Made by a program: the position numbers and the translations under genes | From: Ichthyophonus hoferi | Lineage: Eukaryota > Opisthokonta > Ichthyosporea > Ichthyophonida > Ichthyophonidae | DNA length: 14,098 nucleotides | NCBI GenBank assembly: GCA_002751075.1 | Contig: NAOQ01000493.1 | Span: 27,330-41,427, forward strand | Direction: 5' to 3' | The notes under the pieces: generated by a model | Databases searched by the model: none | Seen by the model: the letters and a program-made list of their open reading frames with translations, nothing else | Told to the model about the DNA's origin: nothing | Shown here: positions 8,154 through 14,098 of the stretch, in pieces | How the letters are laid out: every line of letters begins with the position of its first letter | Position numbering within the stretch: the stretch's first letter is position 1

Positions 8154-11100
8154 GTAAGGCCATATTTAGTTTATATCTCTAGCATAACTTTTTTATAACA
8201 AATAAGTGTTATTACTTAATTAGTTTACATACATGTGCATGTATGTAATGCAATTCAATGCATTCTAATAAAATATAATATCATAGGTTACACTATCATA
8301 TAGATCTACCACTCACACCCCACGTTTCCATAGAAACCCATATCACACCAAACTATTCCACTTGTACATACTCTTCTCCCTCTTTCCTTTCTTACTTTCC
8401 TATGTAGACTCCACCCACTACCGAAGTATTATTAGCCTACCTACTAACCTACTCACACATCTATATATCTGCATTCTTCAATCACGTATAAAAAGGTCTA
8501 GTTGTTCACTATATGTTATGTATATATATCTATATATCATATGTATCATTTCTAATAGCAGCGAGTCCTTTACCTACCTACCTATAAATAACATTACTAT
8601 ACACGCGTACTATGAAATACAGCTGTCGTTCATCCCTAGGGCTTCCGCAGGTTACATCTACTGATTCTACTACCCTTCTCACTGGACTGCTATATGCATG
8701 ACCACACGTAAACACGTACTATCATACATACATACTGTCATTCCACTATACTACTACACACAGGCCCAGCCAACCTACACCCACCATATATAATGTCCCT
8801 AGCAGCGGACCCCCTCCCTCCTCCCAGACCCCCCCCATATCCGGCCAATCACGACCTTCTGTGCCTAGTTACCAAGGACCGGCACCAATGACAGGAGGCC
8901 CTCTTCCCACAGGAGGTATATCTATACAAGGAGGAACACAGAATGGGACGATAATGCAAGGACAGGGAGACAAGGTCCAGGTTGGGGTGCCCGACTTCTT
9001 AAAATATGATATGACTATGACCTTTGATAGGGTAAAGGATGAATTCTCCGTCATGCATAAGCGGATAGGAGGTTTACAACAGGACTTGGCTAGGTTAGGC
9101 AGTGAGAGGGCTGAGAATGAGATTAATTATCAGAAGGTGGGTAGGTATGGGTATAAGTTATTGTATATGTATGTATGCATGTGCATGTATGTAGATATGT
9201 ATATATGTGTGTATGCATAGATGTATGTATATATGTATGTATGTGTGTATGTATATGTACATACGTTTTCTTGTGCGTATATAAATAGATGTTTACTTGC
9301 ATATATATATATATATATATGCGCACACTAAAAGATGTATTTATTAACATATGAAAATGGTGTTTATTGCCATAAAATGCATGTGAGCGAATCGACTGTG
9401 ACTTGTCTGTCTATAAAAAACCACATACTCATATATCTATATTCATATGCCTTACTCATCGACATAATTTATCTCTCACTCCCTCTCCCTCTCCCCTCAG
9501 TACCATGAAATGGCTGCACGTATCAACCAAGATTTGCAGGCCCAGGCAGAGGTTTATAAACGATTTAGTGGTATCTACCAGAAAATATTGTCTCTACTAC
9601 CACCAGATGTGAGTTATAATGATATATATAGGGGTGTGTATTTATGATATGTTATAATATATTATATTAGAATATAGTATGGTCCGGAGCCATACACCTT
9701 TTGACTACGCTATGGGAATACATATATGGTCTCTCCTTATATGTATATCTATATATATCTATGTATATCTTTTTATTCCTCCACCCCTCCTGCCCTCATG
9801 ATAGCGTACATACTATCATACAGACTATCATACATACCTATATATATACACACATACATACTACCATACATACTTATATATACACTCACATACATTTAAA
9901 CACCCACAGTTGCATTCGCAATTTCAACAGAACTTGGAGCAAGCCAAAGCTATAAACCCTGCCGAGATGGAAGATGCCATACAGGTACATACTGTGGTTT
10001 GTTGTTGTTGTTATCTCTCTCTTTCTATATCTCTCTCTCATTCTATCTCTCCCTCCTTCTCTCATTTTTTTTTTCTCGCTCTCTCTTTCCCCCAGTAAAA
10101 CAGATTAAAACTAAATATATGCATGTATATCTACTTATACACACACATCAACACATACAGACAACATACCCCATGACTCACTCCATTCTTTACCAGGGTA
10201 TATATATATATATGTATCGTGTACGAAAATAACACTATCTCTACCGCACTAACCTTCCGGCCATACATGATATGGCGCATTGGCCATCTTGATATATGTA
10301 TTAATTTATTTATTGGTTTAAACTCCTCTACCTACCTCTATTTCTATTTATCTATCAATTAATTATAATATCCATTTCAACATACCCATAACCCATAGCA
10401 GTCTATAGTTTATTTATTTAAATTAGATTAAACTATACAAGGAAGTAAGCAAGTAGATAGACATGCCAGCCAATCAACCGTATACATTATATACAGCTCT
10501 GTTAAATGCACTCAGTTGCATGACATGATTACTAACTATCATTATTCACTCAGAGACGTCTGGCTATTATGTCCAGAGGCTCACTGGCCCCTCACTCACC
10601 CAGATCCCACGCTAGATCTAATTCGGGTGCAAGGTATTTAGATTAAATCCTTCTTTTAATACGGATTGGTAGAGTAGATACATATCTTATCTTGTGATTA
10701 GATCTAATTTATTTTTTTACTAAATAAAGTAAGAGACCATTCAATTCGATTTTGTTATTTAAATTATAGGCATTTATATTAAATCCTTCTCTTAATGCTT
10801 ATTGATAGATTAATATTTCTTATCTCGTGATTAGAACTGGATCATTTTTTACTTTGTAAGGCAAAAAGGGAGAAGGATGATTTTATTATTTAAATTATAA
10901 TAAACCAATCGAAGATTACTTACATGAATTGCTTATTCTCTATTGGTACTTGGGTTTAAATGATCAATTAGGTGTGATTAGAGCCCCAAAAAGGGTTAAT
11001 ATTTTCCGTTAAAAGACATCGCAACAATAGCCTAGCAATAGTTGTGGCGGCTGTGTCTTTACCCTCTATCCCCTATCTCCTTTGATGCATGCTACACTGC

Positions 11101-12056
11101 AAGTGATATTGTATTATACTGTTATTTATACTATACTATATGAGATCATATAAATGTATATCTATCCTATAAATACCCACTGTATCTAACATGATGGTCT
11201 GACATCACATGGCACACGGTGGGCACACTGACTTTCCCCCAATGAATATGCAGTCCACGTCTTATGGGATTACCAGGTGATTAGCTTGTTCTGTGTTTAT
11301 ATCTACTCATTCTTGCACTACACTACCAACCCTATATATATTGTTCTCAGTTCTCTTTCTCACTTTTCTGGTCTCTCTTTCCTCATAATATAATATAATG
11401 TAATATATGGTATGGGATTTTTGTTTGCCGAAATATAACTTAACGCTTACTTACACATGCATATATATAAAGGCAAGCAAGAAAATTCTCAATTGTGTGC
11501 TGTATATAGTAGTAGCTTCTAAGTTAATCAAATCTGATCGCAAAACCCGCCTTGTTTTCTAGCGGTTGTTTATCTTTTATCTCGCCATGTATGGTCTACT
11601 ACAGACACCTCTTAGTGGTACTGCTGTGATGCAATATATTTATGTATGTCCCTCGCTGCATAGTGGATAGGTTCAGGTTAACCTATTTACAATATCAAGC
11701 CAAAACATTTGCTATATCTGGTCGAACCGCTTATAGCATTGAGTCATTATTTTATGTCTTTGATGGTGTGTGTATTCTTTAATCCCCAATGACTATTTTG
11801 ATTTGAACCACTCCCGCCTCATTATAACGTTGTCTTTTATTATAGGGACCAGTCATATTTCGTTAATAATTATAACAATTACTAATTACTGGGTAACTAC
11901 ATAGTTCATTAAGGTCTACAAATCATTGCATTTGACACCAATCCAATCGTATAATAGTTCTCACCATACAATGCGTGCAATGCCTTCCACTGACCAACAC
12001 ACTATCTCTATCCGTATTTCTTTCTTTGTCTGCTTTATGTGTCTTTTTAATTCACC

Positions 12057-12090
<34 letters not shown>

Positions 12091-13993
12091 ATTTCTCTCT
12101 TGCTCTCTATTTCCATCTTCATCTTAATCTCTTTCCTTTTAGTCTCTAATCTCCCCTATGTGTCTCCTCTCGTTGATGAAAAGAGAATAAAGCCCAGCCA
12201 ACCAGATGAGGATGATGTAAGTATAGTCACGTGACCTGGGACATGTGGCTTAGGGTTGGTTGCAAACACTTCCCTCACCCCTATATATCCTATATACTAT
12301 ATGCTATGCTATATATGCATGTGGAGCCAATCTAACTGCACAGTGCTGAACCCTCAGCCAGTCATAATTGTTTTTTAAAATTGTTTTTCTCAACAGATCC
12401 ACTATCTCTTCTCACTGTTTACTGTCTAAATTGAAAATTATATGAAAAATGATTGGTCGTTAAAATCCATACGTAGTCAAAATCCCATACCCAGCCATCT
12501 ACCCTTAACTGGCTTTCTAATATAGTTAATTTCCATTGTATGATGTATGATTGGCCAGGGTAGTCCTATGAAAGTAAGGGATTATACCCAATAACCACTA
12601 AGATGTGTTTGCTGAATATGAGTAATTAGTATTTCATCTTTGGATGATATCTTAGGTAGTAATTAAGTCATATAAAGTCTATTTAATGAAAAGATGTGAT
12701 AAACTGTGATTCAATCAGTAAACACAAATAAATTTTAACTTACATAATTTCTATAACATTAAATAGTTACTATTGCACGCATATATATACGTATAAATGG
12801 ATAAGACGATTGAATGGGAGAGGGAGTCCTGGTGATGAAGGAAATAGGAATTAATCAAAAAAGAGATATAAAATGCTAAAATATAATATAATACGATTAA
12901 TTAATTATGTAATGTACACATATAGCTTCCGATCAAACCGAGTGAAGGGGATGTGAATCCAGTAGAGGAGGGAGATAAGAACCAAGCAAAAGATGAGAGG
13001 CGTGCACAATCGGTTCCTCGAAGCCCTATACCCCCTACCAATGACAAGGTTTGGTTAAATTTTAATATCATTTCTACCGATCTTTTATCTTTACTGTTTT
13101 TTCTTTCTTACTCGATTTTTATTATATATATAATATTATATTTGTACACTATTGTACATACCTAATTGGATATACGAAAGGCGAATACGTTTTATTGATA
13201 AATTATCATTTCTATAAACATCTATCTGTATATGTATGTATAGATATATATATGATATTAAAATTAGATGATTTTAAATTCAGCTGGTCAATTAGGTGGA
13301 CGTAGTTTAATTGAATTCAGAGTTTACAAATTTCTAATTTTATATTATATTATGCTATACTTATATTCATGTACTTACATCATTCACGTATAGAGGTAGT
13401 GCAATATAAGATAGTATAGTATGGTATGGTATGTAGGTATTTACTTACGAGCATAAATTCATACTATCATACATCACACTACATGTATGTTTACTCCTTC
13501 ACCTACCTTCTCCACCCCCCCAATTTACCATACATACTATCATACATCATATATCTATCTATCTCTCTATCTCTCAGTTGAATATGCCCCGTACGGAGTC
13601 CAAATCACTATTAGGTCACAACGGACCACCATCAGGTATGGAAAGCATTGGTTAGATATGTGTATATGTGTATGCTTGTATGAATATATGTATATATATG
13701 CGTGTATCTCTGTGCATGGAAACAATATGTGTACATACCTTCGTTTTTGGCTCCTTGCCAAATGCTGACCATAATATCACACCCACCTACCTTGGTACAC
13801 ACAGGGCTGCCACGGCCCCCTCTCCCTCCCGGCTACAACTCACAGTACCTCCCTGGTGGTGCCCTGCCCCCTACCCCTCCCCCTCCTCCCGGGGCCAGTC
13901 TTAAACCGGTTCAGGTGCAAGGCCCGGCCGTACCATTTATGTCCGCCCCACCAATGGGAGAGGCTGCTCTTAACTGGTCACGTGATTTGGACG
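8113..13993 (+). CDS. TLE: Groucho/TLE transcriptional co-repressor, N-terminal ten exons (3' end beyond window)
   Basis: Nuclear co-repressor that forms tetramers and is recruited by DNA-binding repressors (Hes-type WRPW, eh1-motif factors, TCF). Join: 8113..8153, 8764..9136, 9501..9608, 9910..9984, 10554..10633, 11254..11276, 12143..12216, 12926..13048, 13578..13635, 13805..13993. That is 1144 bases, 381 codons plus one base, and every junction is in phase. Residues 1-13 (MYQAYGHPGVPKG) recall the MYPQGRHP start of vertebrate TLEs. Residues 14-91 are Pro/Gly/Gln-rich. Residues 92-199 are the Q domain, with FLKY, DRVKDEF, L.SER.E..YQKYHEM and AEVYKRFSGI matching TLE in order. Residues 200-381 are Ser/Pro-rich linkers (GP/CcN/SP regions) with KRIKPSQPDEDD and an LPIK block like that in TLE1. 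The C-terminal WD40 propeller is expected past the right edge. Identity is firm; the micro-exon and the exact GP/CcN/SP limits are less so. Confidence 0.9.
8154..8763 (+). other. Groucho intron 1 (610 bases)
   Basis: GT-AG intron, phase 2, AT- and pyrimidine-rich, with a TACTATCATACAT motif 35 bases before the acceptor. Open frames inside it are compositional and lack family-like sequence. Confidence 0.75.
8764..9136 (+). CDS. TLE: Groucho exon 2: Pro/Gly-rich extension and first half of the Q domain
   Basis: Follows a CACACAG acceptor and ends at CAGAAG/GTGGGT in phase 0. It completes Gly14 and runs to Lys138. The first part is PPPSSQTPP- and GGPLPTGG-like low complexity. From Phe92 it enters the Q domain: FLKYDMTMTFDRVKDEF, then a heptad-like helix to ENEINYQK. 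Earlier ATGs in the exon are not needed, because the frame is open from the acceptor and joins exon 1 in phase. Confidence 0.9.
9155..9265 (+). repeat. Degenerate TATG/TGTA repeat
   Basis: Repeated TATG, TGTA and GTGTA units just inside the 5' end of intron 2. The stretch 9235-9248 is the exact reverse complement of 9848-9861 in intron 3. Confidence 0.8.
9301..9320. repeat. TA microsatellite
   Basis: A run of 20 alternating bases in Groucho intron 2. Confidence 0.85.
9501..9608 (+). CDS. TLE: Groucho exon 3: Q-domain second helix
   Basis: 36 codons in phase 0, from CCCTCAG/TACCAT to CCAGAT/GTGAGT. It encodes YHEMAARINQDLQ and AEVYKRFSGIYQKIL, which lines up with YYEMSYGLNIEMHKQ and AEIVKRLSAICAQ of vertebrate TLE. 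It ends in LLPPD, before the short turn between Q-domain helices. Confidence 0.92.
9806..9905 (+). repeat. CATA-rich repeat before exon 4
   Basis: Degenerate CATACATAC and ACTATCATAC units at the 3' end of intron 3, the sense-strand complement of the TATG repeat in intron 2. It contains three variants of the TACTATCATACAT motif (9811, 9823 and 9859). Confidence 0.75.
9910..9984 (+). CDS. TLE: Groucho exon 4: end of the Q domain
   Basis: 25 codons in phase 0, from ACCCACAG to CATACAG/GTACAT. It encodes LHSQFQQNLEQAKAINPAEMEDAIQ, comparable with the TLE segment [25 protein letters not shown]. Compared with vertebrates, the Q domain then stops abruptly without a Gln-rich tail. Confidence 0.9.
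9985..10553 (+). other. Groucho intron 4 (569 bases)
   Basis: GT-AG intron, phase 0. It opens with a GTT repeat and a CT-rich stretch (about 10014-10095). It ends with a textbook branch-site motif, TACTAAC at 10531-10537, 16 bases before the acceptor ATTCACTCAG. No extra exon was found. Confidence 0.75.
10531..10537 (+). promoter_or_regulatory. Candidate branch site (TACTAAC)
   Basis: An exact match to the strongest known branch-point consensus, at suitable distance from the exon 5 acceptor at 10553. Confidence 0.6.
10554..10633 (+). CDS. TLE: Groucho exon 5: Ser/Pro/Arg-rich linker
   Basis: Encodes RRLAIMSRGSLAPHSPRSHA and RSNSGA, then two bases of a split codon; donor GCAAG/GTATTT. It has several SP and RxxS sites, so a phosphorylated linker is plausible. 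I see no direct counterpart in vertebrate TLE at this place. A second possible donor (G/GTGCAA at 10627) would give phase 1 and could skip the micro-exon. Confidence 0.75.
10634..10900 (+). repeat. Tandem duplication of a ~130-base unit in intron 5
   Basis: Unit 1 (10634-10769) and unit 2 (10770-10900) align along their whole length. Shared blocks occur in the same order: ATTAAATCCTTCT, CTTATCT.GTGATTAGA, TTTTTTACT and TTATTTAAATTATA. The copies have diverged by substitutions and small indels, so the event is not recent. Unit 1 starts at the first base of the intron. Confidence 0.85.
10901..11253 (+). other. Groucho intron 5, remaining part
   Basis: AT-rich intron sequence between the tandem duplication and the predicted micro-exon. 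No recognisable feature apart from the acceptor tract ACTTTCCCCC and TATGCAG at its end. Confidence 0.6.
11254..11276 (+). CDS. TLE: Groucho exon 6: predicted 23-nt micro-exon
   Basis: TATGCAG at 11247-11253 precedes 23 bases that end at ACCAG/GTGATT. It enters in phase 2 and leaves in phase 1, exactly what is needed to join exon 5 (phase 2 out) to exon 7 (phase 1 in). The joined peptide reads SPRLMGLPV. A direct splice from exon 5's main donor to exon 7 would read AGT CTC TAA and stop, so some bridging exon or the alternative donor is required. The donor is only moderate. Confidence 0.58.
11277..12142 (+). other. Groucho intron 6 (866 bases)
   Basis: The longest intron in this part of the gene, AT-rich, ending in a CT microsatellite and a CTTTCCTTTTAG acceptor. 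No exon or RNA gene was recognised. Confidence 0.65.
12057..12092 (+). repeat. CT then CTAT microsatellite
   Basis: Eleven CT units run into CTAT units. They sit about 50 bases before the exon 7 acceptor and add to its pyrimidine-rich context. Confidence 0.85.
12143..12216 (+). CDS. TLE: Groucho exon 7: basic/acidic patch
   Basis: Two bases finish Val234, then 24 codons encode SNLPYVSPLVDEKRIKPSQPDEDD up to a perfect donor (GATGAT/GTAAGT). The short basic run DEKRIK followed by SQPDEDD resembles the nuclear-targeting and acidic-kinase-site logic of the Groucho CcN region; the assignment is inference. Confidence 0.78.
12217..12925 (+). other. Groucho intron 7 (709 bases)
   Basis: AT-rich GT-AG intron, phase 0. 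It contains a possible spurious acceptor (TTCTCAACAG at about 12396) followed by an open stretch with no good donor. No other exon was recognised. Confidence 0.65.
12926..13048 (+). CDS. TLE: Groucho exon 8: LPIK block and charged linker
   Basis: 41 codons in phase 0, from CACATATAG to GACAAG/GTTTGG. It begins LPIKPSEGDVNPVEEGDKNQ and continues AKDERRAQSVPRSPIPPTNDK. The LPIK opening and the charged Asp/Lys/Arg run recall SHLPIKDEKKHHDNDHQRDR of TLE1, the start of its CcN-side linker. PRSP is a likely proline-directed phosphorylation site. Confidence 0.87.
13049..13577 (+). other. Groucho intron 8 (529 bases)
   Basis: AT-rich intron, phase 0. Its 3' third holds a TATGG/GTATG run (about 13412-13440) and two sense-strand TACTATCATACAT motifs (13462 and 13535) before a CTATCTCTCAG acceptor. 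Confidence 0.75.
13578..13635 (+). CDS. TLE: Groucho exon 9
   Basis: Phase 0 in, phase 1 out. Encodes LNMPRTESKSLLGHNGPPS and the first base of Gly319; donor ATCAG/GTATGG. It is a short Ser/Pro/Gly linker segment (SP region) whose phase fits both neighbours. Confidence 0.82.
13636..13804 (+). other. Groucho intron 9 (169 bases)
   Basis: Short phase-1 intron with a TATG/TGTA-rich 5' half and an acceptor GGTACACACAG. Confidence 0.8.
13805..13993 (+). CDS. TLE: Groucho exon 10: Pro-rich SP region
   Basis: Finishes Gly319, then 62 codons and one base up to a strong donor (GACG/GTATGT). It encodes GLPRPPLPPGYNSQYLPGG, a run of prolines (PTPPPPPG), then SLKPVQVQGPAVPF and AALNWSRDLD. The VQGPAVPF part may correspond to QMQPVPFPPDAL just before the TLE WD40 propeller; this is a weak alignment by eye. 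GC content is far above the introns. The gene continues to the right. Confidence 0.87.
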
Positions 13994-14065
13994 GTATGTA
14001 ATTGGTCCGGTGTAGTTATTATGGGAGAGGATGGGGTGGATTTATTGATGGATCTAGGTGTGATT

Positions 14066-14068
<3 letters not shown>

Positions 14069-14098
<30 letters not shown>
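14069..14098. repeat. TA microsatellite running to the window edge
   Basis: Thirty alternating bases in Groucho intron 10 end the window. Its true length is unknown. Confidence 0.9.

Larger units (their letters stand above)
9137..9500 (+). other. Groucho intron 2 with TATG/TGTA-rich repeat
   Basis: 364 bases. The first third (about 9155-9265) is a degenerate TATG/TGTA repeat, followed by a pure TA run at 9301-9320 and a CT-rich acceptor tract (CTCTCCCCTCAG). Confidence 0.85.

Noticed and set aside
8362-8664. Plus-strand open frame of 100 codons
   Set aside because: Lies in Groucho intron 1, AT/CT-rich composition, no family-like sequence.
9155-9905. CRISPR-like or other spaced-repeat array
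   Set aside because: The repeats are degenerate short microsatellite units without regular spacers, in an intron of an animal gene.
10626-10627. Alternative exon 5 donor G/GTGCAA that would splice straight to exon 7
   Set aside because: It keeps the frame (RSNSVSNLPY) but is weaker than GTATTT at 10634 combined with the phase-perfect micro-exon. Kept only as the main rival model.
11926-12234. Plus-strand open frame of 102 codons taken as one coding unit
   Set aside because: Only its last part (12143-12216) is exon; the upstream portion is the CT/CTAT microsatellite and intron, and the end reads through a GTAAGT donor.
12397-12430. Possible Groucho exon after TTCTCAACAG
   Set aside because: The open stretch ends in TAA after about ten codons and has no good in-phase donor; exons 7 and 8 already join in phase 0.

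Overview
The window looks like nuclear DNA of an early-branching animal, most likely a sponge. It is very AT-rich, full of TA, TATG/CATA and CT microsatellites, and its genes are split by AT-rich GT-AG introns. It holds a Groucho/TLE co-repressor gene, a family known from animals, beside a CPA2 cation/proton antiporter of the fungal Kha1 / plant CHX type, a class absent from familiar bilaterian models but expected in sponges. The sponge assignment is inference from this gene combination; no species can be named.

Layout. Positions 1-1257 are AT-rich 3' flank of the antiporter, with no convincing gene. Positions 1258-4930 (minus strand) hold the antiporter. One very long exon (2293-4930) carries the whole membrane domain and most of the cytosolic tail. 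I predict a 658-base intron and a small last exon (1258-1634) that completes the tail, for about 1004 residues. Positions 4931-8085 are a 3.2-kb AT-rich spacer between two divergently transcribed genes, with TA microsatellites, a few CCAAT boxes and one small inverted-repeat structure. Positions 8113-13993 (plus strand) hold the first ten coding exons of Groucho, all phase-compatible. They encode 381 residues: a conserved short N-terminus, a long Pro/Gly/Gln-rich extension, the coiled-coil Q tetramerisation domain, and Ser/Pro-rich linker regions with basic and acidic patches. The WD40 propeller that should follow lies beyond the right edge, and the window stops inside a TA microsatellite in intron 10.

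The two genes have no obvious functional link. One exchanges monovalent cations for protons across a membrane; the other is a nuclear co-repressor recruited by Hes, TCF and eh1-bearing transcription factors. Points worth a second look are a predicted 23-nt micro-exon in Groucho, a tandem duplication that begins exactly at a splice donor, a recurrent sense-strand TACTATCATACAT motif ahead of several 3' splice sites, and complementary repeats in the introns flanking exon 3. I see no mobile element with coding capacity, no RNA gene, and no sign of a new multi-gene system.
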